A DNA stretch of 64,000 bases, taken from positions 5,878,794-5,942,793 of the forward strand of contig AP018280.1 in the NCBI GenBank assembly GCA_004296455.1, read 5' to 3'. The position numbers and the translations under genes were made by a program. Under the pieces are notes generated by a model that was not told the origin of the DNA, did no database searches, and was given only the letters and a program-made list of their open reading frames with translations. The DNA comes from Calothrix sp. NIES-4101. GTDB taxonomy: Bacteria > Cyanobacteriota > Cyanobacteriia > Cyanobacteriales > Nostocaceae. Each line of letters opens with the position of its first letter. Positions within the stretch are counted from its first letter, which is position 1. Shown here one piece after another: positions 1-8,342 of the stretch.

Positions 1-94
1 TTTTTAGCCCTAAGATATCACGGTAAAATTTGACTTGTGTATTCATATCTTGGACGTAGAGGATTGTTTTTGTTAGTCCTTGAATTATGCTCAT
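1..94 (-). CDS. VOC-family (glyoxalase-like) protein, N-terminal part only
   Basis: Reading the minus strand from an ATG at 94-92 gives an open frame of 31 codons running off the window edge. The translation contains TILYVQDMNTQVKFYRDILGL, here cited only as its elements: a first beta strand, then a V-x-D-M...V-x-FYRDILGL motif, which is the classic start of a vicinal-oxygen-chelate domain (glyoxalase, dioxygenase or bleomycin-resistance fold). Function cannot be told from this fragment. It lies downstream of, and on the same strand as, the VioB-like gene (gap 296 bp), so it might belong to the same cluster. No clear Shine-Dalgarno sequence is seen. Confidence 0.7.
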   Translation of the reverse strand, partial: MSIIQGLTKTILYVQDMNTQVKFYRDILGLK

Positions 95-390
95 GATGAG
101 ATTTTGTGAAAATTTACTAGTGTTAGTTTTGTAAGTTCAGCGTAGAAATATAGATTCGGGAGTATCCTACTTTTTTAAATATTCTGCTATTGCGAAGCAG
201 TGCGTCAGGAAGTGAAGCGAAGCAATCGCAGGGTTTTCAGCTTAGAACAAGTCTATGCAATTGCTACCCTCCGGGAACGTCTTCAACGAACGCAATGACA
301 GTTTTATTTGTATCTAGTGGCGGAATGAAAACTGGGATATTCCCTATAGATTTTCCAGAAAAATGATTGATGCTGAGTCAATTCATCTTG
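95..390. other. Intergenic spacer, no gene seen
   Basis: AT-rich spacer between the VioB-like gene and the VOC gene. It has short repeated patches built on gcgaagca/tgaagcgaagc near 190-230 and a tctgctattgcg stretch, of the type common in Nostocales spacers. I recognise no gene, RNA or terminator here. Confidence 0.5.
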
Positions 391-3300
391 TTAATGCAAC
401 AATGATTGCGGATGATTTGCTAAATCTTCAAAGAATTTTGTATAAAACTCAAACATCTCACAGATGGTGTTAGGAATAACTGGAGATTTTCTGGCTTTAT
501 ACCCTAATTGTGCAAATCTTCTCGATATTGCTCGCATTGCTACTTCGGGATTCGGAATATAACTAGGTGTGCTAATTTCAAAAGAAGGCCCTGCTGTTTT
601 GCCGCGTTTTCCTGAAGGTAAACTCATTAATAATTCACCTAAAGGACGCATCATTCCAGTCATCACATCAATTCCGGCATTCATTAATTTAGAACGTCGT
701 AAACTGCCTGTGGGAGTTAAACCAAAATGCTGCACCATCAATAACATCATGAGGAAATAACTTTCGTTAAATATCTCCATAACAATGCGAGTTTCCTCAA
801 CAGTAACAACATTGCTGTTGTAATCGCGATGCTGCAAACAAGGATTACGTAGAGCCGGGTAAGAGGGATTCCAAGGAATTTTGTATCCGGTTTCTGGTTC
901 CTTGATTTGTTCTTTAGCTAATGCATCTGCTAAACGACGGAATTGTTGGTAATGCGATCGCTCAAATTTTTCTGATTCTGTGTGACATCCTTCCCCCTGT
1001 TCAACTATTAAGTCAATAGCAAATAAAGCGCTATTTAAATCATCAACTTGTAACTGATAATCTGGATGTTTTTGATTGGTGCGATCGCGCAGAAATAGGC
1101 GATGTTCTCCACCTACAGAGCCTTTTTTGACGATGAATAAATCGGGAATATTTTCTAACCCAGTGCGAATTTGTCGATATAGTTCGCTGAGTGAACCATA
1201 ACCATGCAAACGGTTAACTGTGGGGTCAAAAGTAGTTGCTTCGTTTGCGAGATTGCCGACAAGAAAATCGGGCATTTCCAAACTCATAAACCGTTGTAAA
1301 GAAGCAGCATTTAATGGTTCGAGGGCAAAATCAATATCAATTGGAAAACGTCCGTTAAGTTCTCTCCAATTGGGCACAGCAGGATAAAAGGGTTCCCCAA
1401 TTGCCATTAATATATTGTTCACCATTAAAAAGTGAATCATTTCCTCACGGGAAATTTCTAATAATATTCCCCGCATTCCATAGTTATGTACTTCTTTGCC
1501 ATCACCACAAGCTAATTCTAGTTGTTCGGGAGTCCACAAACCTCGATTAACATATTCTTTACCTGTGACATAGTTAGGAACCGAATAACCTGCATAGATA
1601 TATTGCAACATCACCGCAACTTCTAAGTCGGCTGCATGTTTGAGTGCTGTAACTAATTCATCACGAGTTTGAATAGTGCGTTGGGTTTGTTTTGGTTCTG
1701 GTTGTGCTGGGGGAACATAACCAACTCGCTGTTGGTTGTAGAGAAATCTCCGCAATAAATTTGTTTTTGCTGCCGACATATCACGACTGGGGGGCATATA
1801 GTAGGTTTTATATTTATTTTTCGGGTCGGACATTTGCCACATTAACCGCGCATAGGTTTCCACTTTGCACTGGTCAGCTAAACTAAATACATCGACTTTC
1901 ATGAAGGAAAAACTAAACTCGTAAAAAGCAAGAATATGTTTGTAAATTAAGTTGAAATCTACTGCTTCATCAGGAATTTCTTCTAAATGCCAATCATCAC
2001 TCATAACTCGTACAGCAAAGAAGCCAGCACCAGACCAAAAGCCTAATTTATCGTCGTTATCGTAGGCTATTTCTGGTTGTGTATTTAAGTCATGGGGATT
2101 TACAGTGATTAATACTTTGGCAGTTCCTGAATTGGCACCACGTAATATTATCCAACCACGTCCAGATGCATCAGTTGAAATTATACATGTAGATGTATAA
2201 TTACCTTTTTCTAGACTTTTTCCAGCTTGGAAATGGACAATTTCTATTTCTGAACTGGGGAGAAATTCGGATTTAAGTTGAGGAAAAGCTCTGGGGTTAT
2301 AAAATTGAATGAGATGGATATTTTCAACTGCTGCGGGCATACCTCTAACAAAGGAAAATACTTCCAGTTCAACTGCATGGTCTTCACCAGATTTCCAGTT
2401 GGGATATTCAACAAATAAACAAGCATCATCTATCTGAAGATTGATTTCTTGCTCTTGTAAAAGAATTTTTTGCTCTCCATTTTCATCTGTTCCCCAAATA
2501 CATAATCCCTGCTGTTCTATCTCTGCTACTAATTTTCCAGCTAAATCGCCAACTAATTCTCCTAACTCTTCCGATAAAGGAATATCAACAATTCCACTGG
2601 TGAGAGAATGTGCTGTTTTTTGATATGCTTTCTGCGGAATAATGGCAATTAGTTTCTGAGTTTTGAGAGTACGTAACTCCAAGTCCCCCAAATCCAACTT
2701 AGAATAAACTTGATGAATTGCTCCTGCTTCTGGTGTGGCAGTGCGTCCCACCCCCGGAACCGCAGTCACCATATTTAAACTGACACCTTGGGGAGTAATT
2801 TGCAGAGTCAAATTATGCAAAGATTTTGTTTGTGCCTCTCCCAGTTGCCGTGTCTTGGCATCAACACCACATCCAGGAATCAACAACCTCCCATGAGGAT
2901 AGGTACGCAACTCATTTTCACACCATAATCCAATTGTGCCGTGGAGTTCCCAAAAAGTTGGGGAATCAGGTTGCACAGGTGCAGACATATTACTAATACT
3001 AAATTGCACCACCAACCCCAACACATCCCGACGTTGCATTTGCGATCGCAACATTGATACAGTTGGGGAAATTGCCACATCTTCACCCCAGAGAAAGTCT
3101 TCGGCATCTTTGGGAATCGCAAATTGAAAAACAGCAGATCGTTGAAATAAATTATTTAAACAATGTTCTGGTAAATCGCGCAAATGATTAAAATCTTGCC
3201 AACGTGCTAACTGCATTCCCGTAATTGGTGCAGAAACCATGTAGGGAACTTCGTGAGAAACTCCCTGTCTCCCAAAAGCCAATTGACCCAACATAATCGT

Positions 3301-3735
3301 ATCAGTCCAATTCGATGCCGGATCACATTCAAAGAAACGAGCGCGGTTAAAAGTAGTTTTCACATAATCGTTATAATGACCCCACAAATCCACATTTCGC
3401 CCCACAACTGGGTCATTTTGGTCAATTTCCCCAAATTTGCGTTGAGTACTGACTATTTGCGCTTCGATGGAAAAATGTCCATTACCACCAAAATCATGCC
3501 CCATCGCCATACTAAAAGCGCCATTCTCATCCAATTGTCCTTGTGAGTTGTAGCGAGGGCCTAAATTATAGAGATATTCGTGATATGTAGATGCGCTCAC
3601 ACTGCTGTCAATGGGTTCACCATGCATGTAAACTGAATTGCTAGCAACATCGACATTACCGTTTTTATGTCCAGTTGGGGCGTGGATGCGGGCAAAACCC
3701 TGGAAGTGGAGCCGGGGAAAATCTAGGATACTCAT
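391..3735 (-). CDS. VioB/RebD/StaD-type iminophenylpyruvate (IPA imine) dimer synthase homologue
   Basis: A 1114-residue protein that resembles violacein VioB along its whole length: it opens with MSILDFPRLHFQGFARIHAP, followed by NVDVASN...GEPID, LWGHYNDY..TTFNRARF, the block ADQCKVETYARLMWQM and, in the last third, a ferritin-like domain (LEVAVMLQYIYA, then EISREEMIHFLMVNN) and LRRSKLMNAGIDVMTGMMRPL. Known members are heme proteins of about 1000 residues that couple two imine molecules made from tryptophan by a flavin oxidase. The next gene upstream is such an oxidase, which supports the role. No VioC/D/E, RebC/RebP or StaC/StaP homologue is seen in the window, so the end product is unknown and chromopyrrolic acid is only an inference. 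Start ATG at 3735; no convincing RBS. A distantly related activity on another aromatic amino acid is possible. Confidence 0.85.
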   Translation of the reverse strand: MSILDFPRLHFQGFARIHAPTGHKNGNVDVASNSVYMHGEPIDSSVSASTYHEYLYNLGPRYNSQGQLDENGAFSMAMGHDFGGNGHFSIEAQIVSTQRKFGEIDQNDPVVGRNVDLWGHYNDYVKTTFNRARFFECDPASNWTDTIMLGQLAFGRQGVSHEVPYMVSAPITGMQLARWQDFNHLRDLPEHCLNNLFQRSAVFQFAIPKDAEDFLWGEDVAISPTVSMLRSQMQRRDVLGLVVQFSISNMSAPVQPDSPTFWELHGTIGLWCENELRTYPHGRLLIPGCGVDAKTRQLGEAQTKSLHNLTLQITPQGVSLNMVTAVPGVGRTATPEAGAIHQVYSKLDLGDLELRTLKTQKLIAIIPQKAYQKTAHSLTSGIVDIPLSEELGELVGDLAGKLVAEIEQQGLCIWGTDENGEQKILLQEQEINLQIDDACLFVEYPNWKSGEDHAVELEVFSFVRGMPAAVENIHLIQFYNPRAFPQLKSEFLPSSEIEIVHFQAGKSLEKGNYTSTCIISTDASGRGWIILRGANSGTAKVLITVNPHDLNTQPEIAYDNDDKLGFWSGAGFFAVRVMSDDWHLEEIPDEAVDFNLIYKHILAFYEFSFSFMKVDVFSLADQCKVETYARLMWQMSDPKNKYKTYYMPPSRDMSAAKTNLLRRFLYNQQRVGYVPPAQPEPKQTQRTIQTRDELVTALKHAADLEVAVMLQYIYAGYSVPNYVTGKEYVNRGLWTPEQLELACGDGKEVHNYGMRGILLEISREEMIHFLMVNNILMAIGEPFYPAVPNWRELNGRFPIDIDFALEPLNAASLQRFMSLEMPDFLVGNLANEATTFDPTVNRLHGYGSLSELYRQIRTGLENIPDLFIVKKGSVGGEHRLFLRDRTNQKHPDYQLQVDDLNSALFAIDLIVEQGEGCHTESEKFERSHYQQFRRLADALAKEQIKEPETGYKIPWNPSYPALRNPCLQHRDYNSNVVTVEETRIVMEIFNESYFLMMLLMVQHFGLTPTGSLRRSKLMNAGIDVMTGMMRPLGELLMSLPSGKRGKTAGPSFEISTPSYIPNPEVAMRAISRRFAQLGYKARKSPVIPNTICEMFEFYTKFFEDLANHPQSLLH

Positions 3736-3770
3736 GGGAATTAGGGAAAGGGAAACAAGGGTAGAAAGAA

Positions 3771-3796
3771 CCTCTCCATTTTATTTAGCGGAGAGG
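3771..3796. repeat. Short hairpin upstream of the VioB-like gene
   Basis: CCTCTCC at 3771-3777 pairs with GGAGAGG at 3790-3796, a 7-bp perfect stem with a 12-base loop, in the leader of the VioB-like gene. It has no long T-run on the minus strand, so it is a weak terminator candidate or a leader structure. Confidence 0.35.
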
Positions 3797-3910
3797 AAAT
3801 GTAATTTATGTAAGCGAACAAAAAATAATTTTGGAATTAGAGAATCAAATATAGACTAGACAAGACTTTTAGAAATAAAAAATTAAATTTTTCAGTTGGA
3901 AATAGTTTAT

Positions 3911-3967
3911 AAAAATCCAGCTTTGGGTAGATGCATTATCTCAATAAAACTTGAGGACTGGATTTTC
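3911..3967 (-). terminator. Probable terminator or attenuator after the amino-acid oxidase gene
   Basis: On the minus strand AAAATCCAG (3966-3958) pairs with CTGGATTTT (3920-3912), and TTTTTAT follows. A smaller internal hairpin (CTCAA/TTGAG) lies in the loop. It sits 15-70 bases after the oxidase stop codon, between it and the VioB-like gene. If it works, part of the transcription stops before the second gene or the second gene has its own promoter. Confidence 0.5.
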
Positions 3968-3981
3968 TCAACGCAAGATGA

Positions 3982-5517
3982 TTAACCAACAAAACTTGTC
4001 TCCAATTGAGCTTGTTTGACTTTGGTATTGCCCAAACCGATAAAAGAAGTAGATACAGGTTCTTTAGAGACAATGTCATAAATAGCTTCGAGTGCAGATT
4101 CAATCGAACCTTGCAACCAAGCAGGGTATTTCGAGCAATGTTCACCAGCAAAAAACAGATTATTTTGAGGTCTTGCGGCTTCCAGATAACTAATGGTGTG
4201 GTTCGACTCATCAGTCATATCATCACTCCAATGAACTGTGCAACCGCCAGCACTCCACTTATAATTACCCCAAGCGATCGAGGCGACATCTGCAATCATC
4301 CCCTCAGTTTGTAATTCCGGGTGCACCTTACCAACAGTATTTTTGACAAAATTATGGCGTTCCTGTTCCGACATATTGCCCAAGCGTTCGGCATCATCAC
4401 CAATGGTATAACTAGCTAACATCACGCTACCGTGGGAAGGATTAAATTTTACTGAAGGATAGTAGGTTTGGCGCACACCTTCACCGCTAAATGATGCACC
4501 ACCTTGAATACCTTGCTTTTCCCAAAAAGCTTGTTGTGTATGGAATGCAACTTTAGTAGCTGGGCAATAAATTGTCTCCTTGATCGACGCTAACTTTCTT
4601 TCGTCAAATCCTGCTAATTCCATCTTCCGCAATACTGAGAAAGGAATTGTACAAACAACGTAGTCAGAAATACTTGTATGTGACTCACCATTTTCCAACC
4701 AATCAATTTCGACAAAATTTTCCCGAACTCTAATTGCAGTCACTTGTTGATTACAGTGAATTTCAGCCTTTACCGACTCAACCAAACGCCAAATAAGTTG
4801 TTCCATTCCACCCTTGATTTGTAATAAATCGTGGCTGGTTTCCACCAAAATATCACCAAAGAACATATCGAGGGCTTTGCTACAACGAGCGCGGAAACCA
4901 GGATTATCCTTGATAAACCTTTGTAAATCAATAGTTTCCCCCTCATCGCTAAAATAAACACTCAAATCCAAACGCTCCAACTCATCCATTAAATGCGATC
5001 GCAAATCTTGTTCTAAACTGGCACGCAGATTACCAGGAGAAATTGTATTGACAATAGTTTGTAACCATGCAGCAAAAAGTCGAGTTTGTTCGCTGTAACG
5101 GGTATCAGTATAGATTCCTTGATAGCGTTCTTGGAATAGACGAGGTGCATCTTTCATCCGAAAAATGTTTCCTTCAACATTCATAAAGGCATTTTGCTCC
5201 TCGAACACGGTGACAAACTTACATAATTTGTCGCTCAATCCCATTTCCTTAACATAATGAAGTGTATGGTTATGAGAGCTAGGAATCCGCATTGCTCCCA
5301 ATTCTGCGTAAGGTGCATCTTTTTCGTTACCAAAGCGGTGAGTCCAAACTCTACCACCAATGCGGGGACTACCTTCCATAATTGTGACTTCGTGCCCTAA
5401 TTTCTCTAATTCATAAGCGGCAACTAAACCCGCAATTCCCGCACCTAAAATTGTGATTTTTTTCCCTTTTTCAACGTTAGAGAGTTTGCACATATCCAGC
5501 ATAAATTTGGTGTCCAT
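3982..5517 (-). CDS. Flavin L-amino-acid oxidase (RebO/VioA-like role)
   Basis: 511-residue FAD-dependent amine oxidase. The dinucleotide-binding motif ILGAGIAGLVAAYELEK..GHEVTIMEGS is near residues 23-50, followed by RIGGRVWTHRF. ELGAMRIPSSHN matches the L-amino-acid-oxidase segment whose Arg binds the substrate carboxylate, and the C-terminal FAGEHCSKYPAWLQGSIESAL is the second FAD signature. Overall it is closer to bacterial/venom L-amino-acid oxidases and RebO than to VioA. It precedes the VioB-like synthase (gap 246 bp), so the likely job is to oxidise L-tryptophan (or another aromatic amino acid) to the imine used by that enzyme; substrate is inference. Start ATG at 5517 with GAGG nine bases upstream (5530-5527). 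No signal peptide, so cytosolic. Confidence 0.85.
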   Translation of the reverse strand: MDTKFMLDMCKLSNVEKGKKITILGAGIAGLVAAYELEKLGHEVTIMEGSPRIGGRVWTHRFGNEKDAPYAELGAMRIPSSHNHTLHYVKEMGLSDKLCKFVTVFEEQNAFMNVEGNIFRMKDAPRLFQERYQGIYTDTRYSEQTRLFAAWLQTIVNTISPGNLRASLEQDLRSHLMDELERLDLSVYFSDEGETIDLQRFIKDNPGFRARCSKALDMFFGDILVETSHDLLQIKGGMEQLIWRLVESVKAEIHCNQQVTAIRVRENFVEIDWLENGESHTSISDYVVCTIPFSVLRKMELAGFDERKLASIKETIYCPATKVAFHTQQAFWEKQGIQGGASFSGEGVRQTYYPSVKFNPSHGSVMLASYTIGDDAERLGNMSEQERHNFVKNTVGKVHPELQTEGMIADVASIAWGNYKWSAGGCTVHWSDDMTDESNHTISYLEAARPQNNLFFAGEHCSKYPAWLQGSIESALEAIYDIVSKEPVSTSFIGLGNTKVKQAQLETSFVG

Positions 5518-5876
5518 CGTCAGATACCTCGTTAGTAATTATTTAAATAATGTGAAAGATAAATAGTGGGTTGATTCGTTTGGAAGCTAAATTTAAGCGA
5601 CTTTGCTTGATTTAAATTGATGTCGCCTTGGCTTTAGCAGCGTTTCCAACCCTTCTGTTACTAACTACTGTGGGTAAATTTGGTTTATGCAGCTGTCATG
5701 GGAAGACAGGAATTTTTTGGAAATTTTCTTGTGTCTCTCGCTGTCTCCCCATTGGTGCATTGGCTGTGTTATGGGTATTGAGGCGAATCTAAATATCTGA
5801 AAATCGATGCAGAGAAATTATCAGTCAAAATATAAATCTCTCAACTACGTCCATAGTTGAATATTACGGATTAATA
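5518..5876. other. Spacer upstream of the oxidase gene
   Basis: Contains the oxidase RBS, a palindrome (ATTATTTAAATAAT near 5537-5550) that may overlap the promoter, and a degraded copy of a dispersed repeat (5729-5790). No gene recognised. Confidence 0.5.
5729..5790 (-). repeat. Dispersed repeat, degraded copy D
   Basis: Minus-strand reading gives CGCCTCAATACCCATAACAC... then GGGGAGACAGCGAGAGACAC, matching the first half of the repeat seen better at 22605-22720 and 11752-11870. Only this part is recognisable. Confidence 0.4.
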
Positions 5877-7511
5877 TCAATCTACCCACAGTGACACGAA
5901 CTTAAAATCTTCACCGCTAAATAAACCGCGATCGCTTAATTTTAAATCAGGTATTACCAACAATGCCATAAAAGCAAGCGTCATAAATGGTGCTGAAAGT
6001 GTAGTGCCGAGCCGTTTTGCCCAAGCATCTAAATGAGCATACTGTTTTGCAACCTCGTAGCCGTCTTCTGTACTCATCAATCCCGCCACAGGTAAAGGAA
6101 GCACTTCAACAGAATTACCTTCAACAATAGCTATACCACCTTGAGTGCGAATCACTGCATTCACTGCTTTACAAATTTCTGCATCACTTACACCCACTGC
6201 TACAATATTGTGAGAATCGTGAGCCACACTAGATGCGATCGCGCCTCGTTTGAGTCCAAAATTGTGAATTAGTGCTACGGCTGGTGGAGTATCTTGGTAA
6301 CGGTTGACAACAGTAATTTTCAGGACATCATTTTCTATATCTGCGATAACTTCCCCATTTTGAATCTGGGCAGGCAAAATTTTTGCTGCTGTCATCAACT
6401 GTCCATCAAATGCTGCAATCACTCGAACTGTTGTACCCTGTGCAGGAATGCGAAATTCTGTTATTTGTTTTTCAGTGGCTGTAAAGTTATTTATTGGTGT
6501 GACTGGCACAGATGATATTAACGCTTTACCTTCCTTAGCAACTAAAATTCCTTGGCAATAGGTAGATAACACCTCAAATTCTCGCAAATTGTTGACCACA
6601 ATTAAATCAGCAACATCGCCAACTTGTAATAATCCCACATTGAGGTTGTAGTGCAACACCGGATTCACACAGGCTATTCGTAACACCTTCATTACATCAT
6701 AACCAAGTGCGATCGCTCGCTGCACCAACTGATTAATGTGCCCTTTTACCAAATCATCGGGATGCTTGTCATCACTACCAAACATACATTGGTTAGGATG
6801 GGAATCAATCAAACTGTGTAATGCCTCAAAATTTTTTGCTGCTGAACCCTCACGAATAATAATCTTCATGCCCAAAGCCAGTTTATCCAAAGCTTCAGCC
6901 AAGGTACTACACTCATGGTCAGTAGTAATTTTAGCAGCAGCATAGCTCCGTGCAGCCTCACCCCGGAGTCCTGGTGCATGTCCATCAACAGGAAGCCCCA
7001 ATTCTTGGGCAATACGGATTTTTTCCATCACTTCTGTTGTCCCAGCTAAAACGCCAGGAACATTCATCACTTCGCTGAGGTAAGAAATCCCATCTTGCTG
7101 AAAAAGTTCACGAATTTCTTTAGCTGTCAATTTTGCCCCTGTGGTTTCAAACTCAGTCGCAGGCACACAGGAAGGCGCACCAAAGGCAATTTTCAAGGGC
7201 GTTTGAGTTGCATTGGCAAGCATAAAACGCACGCCAGCTAGCCCCAATACATTGGCAATTTCATGCGGGTCGGAAACTACTGCAACTGTACCATGCACCG
7301 TTGCCAGACGGGCGAATTCCGTTGGTACAAGCATGGAACTTTCAATATGAACATGGGCATCAATAAAACCAGGAAGCACGAACTGATTGTATTGTTTACC
7401 CTCTTCTCGCACTATTTCTTGAATGTATCCGTCTTTGATGAAGACTGTTCCTGGAAATATGGTTTTGTGGAGAACATCTACGATATTTCCAGAAATGCTA
7501 TAGCTTTCCAT
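5877..7511 (-). CDS. ade: Adenine deaminase
   Basis: 544 residues. Hydrolyses adenine to hypoxanthine and ammonia in purine salvage; amidohydrolase superfamily, metal dependent, cytosolic. Seen in the sequence: GFIDAHVHIESSM (metal-binding HxH) near residue 50, SDPHEIANVLG, a DHECST histidine, GSDDKHPDDL, and the C-terminal adenine-deaminase domain ending in a VPGSxxx-like ALLVIPDLKLSDRGLF. Length fits the family. Start ATG at 7511; the codon lies inside an 11-bp target duplication, and the AGGGG that could act as RBS (about 7 bases upstream) is supplied by the inserted MITE-like element at 7515-7692. The gene's ancestral upstream region is therefore displaced. Confidence 0.93.
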   Translation of the reverse strand: MESYSISGNIVDVLHKTIFPGTVFIKDGYIQEIVREEGKQYNQFVLPGFIDAHVHIESSMLVPTEFARLATVHGTVAVVSDPHEIANVLGLAGVRFMLANATQTPLKIAFGAPSCVPATEFETTGAKLTAKEIRELFQQDGISYLSEVMNVPGVLAGTTEVMEKIRIAQELGLPVDGHAPGLRGEAARSYAAAKITTDHECSTLAEALDKLALGMKIIIREGSAAKNFEALHSLIDSHPNQCMFGSDDKHPDDLVKGHINQLVQRAIALGYDVMKVLRIACVNPVLHYNLNVGLLQVGDVADLIVVNNLREFEVLSTYCQGILVAKEGKALISSVPVTPINNFTATEKQITEFRIPAQGTTVRVIAAFDGQLMTAAKILPAQIQNGEVIADIENDVLKITVVNRYQDTPPAVALIHNFGLKRGAIASSVAHDSHNIVAVGVSDAEICKAVNAVIRTQGGIAIVEGNSVEVLPLPVAGLMSTEDGYEVAKQYAHLDAWAKRLGTTLSAPFMTLAFMALLVIPDLKLSDRGLFSGEDFKFVSLWVD

Positions 7512-7514
7512 AAC
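7504..7514. repeat. Target-site duplication, left copy (contains ade ATG)
   Basis: CTTTCCATAAC, identical to 7693-7703. Read on the minus strand it is GTTATGGAAAG, so the ade start codon is inside the duplication. Confidence 0.75.
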
Positions 7515-7692
7515 TACCCCTGTTAAGGTGTACCAATAATGTACTAGCCAGAAGTCCCATTCTTACGTTCTACCTCTAATCGCAGAACCTAAATTTTTAA
7601 CGCAAGCATTATTTTTTGCCTTCAATTTTTAATGGATGCGGTGCTGAAACCCCTATAAATCGTCAGTACAAATGTTCACCTTAACAGGGGTA
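7515..7692. mobile_element. 178-bp MITE-like element at the ade start codon
   Basis: The ends are perfect 16-bp inverted repeats: TACCCCTGTTAAGGTG (7515-7530) and CACCTTAACAGGGGTA (7677-7692). They are flanked by an 11-bp direct repeat CTTTCCATAAC (7504-7514 and 7693-7703). There is no coding capacity, as expected of a non-autonomous element moved by a transposase elsewhere. A duplication of 10-12 bp is known for some IS4-type elements, but the family is not assigned here. The element separates ade from its original leader. Confidence 0.8.
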
Positions 7693-7703
7693 CTTTCCAT
7701 AAC
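7693..7703. repeat. Target-site duplication, right copy (orphan ATG)
   Basis: CTTTCCATAAC, identical to 7504-7514. The copied ATG here now opens a short frame that reads about 15 codons into the element and stops. Confidence 0.75.
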
Positions 7704-7958
7704 CCACCCTCCAGCATCATCAGAAGTGATGAGGAGATTCTCATCTACTTTAAGTATAAAATGATTGACTTAAAGTCTATTTACATATAGCTGTAACTTT
7801 GACATTCTTTTCCACCTCACAATTTGCTCAATATCTTTTTTCTACACTTAGGTTACAAGTAAACTTAAGTTATATCTATAACTAATGCAGTACGGGATTT
7901 GGCAAATTCCTAGCTCATTGATATTCTACTTTTCACTTACAAGTTTGATTTTTTTCAA

Positions 7959-8150
7959 TCAAACGTCAATATTGATTTGTTCAATCTGTCTAGCAGCTTT
8001 ATCCCAAAGCTTGGCTAAATTTTCATCATCCCAGTGAGTTCTCAGATTTTCTGCTTTTTTGTGACATATTCGCTCTAACATTTCTAAGATTGCGGATAAT
8101 GTTAATTTATCAATTAATCCTTCTAAAAGCTCCATATATTCTTTATGCAT
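7959..8150 (-). CDS. Small conserved-looking hypothetical protein, 63 aa
   Basis: Start ATG at 8150 with a good RBS (GAGG about eight bases upstream). The product is an amphipathic helical protein with LEGLIDKLTLSAILEMLERICHKKAENLRTHW and an acidic C-terminal half. Short proteins of this type (a helix, then 'ICHxKAExLRxxW') occur in cyanobacteria, but I know no function. It stands alone between ade and the CLC gene, with some 190-bp spacers on each side. Confidence 0.6.
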   Translation of the reverse strand: MHKEYMELLEGLIDKLTLSAILEMLERICHKKAENLRTHWDDENLAKLWDKAARQIEQINIDV

Positions 8151-8342
8151 GAGATTTACCTCTATTAACTATCTTCTAATATCTTCTGATAAAACCTATG
8201 TAGATTACTTGTGTGTTTACAAAACATAGATTAAGATTTGTTGCTATTTTCCCCAAAGATTCTGCCGGGATATCGATAACAGAGCATAACTTATTTTCAC
8301 GGCTAAAATTTGAATATTTTATTTTGAATCGATACAAAATAA

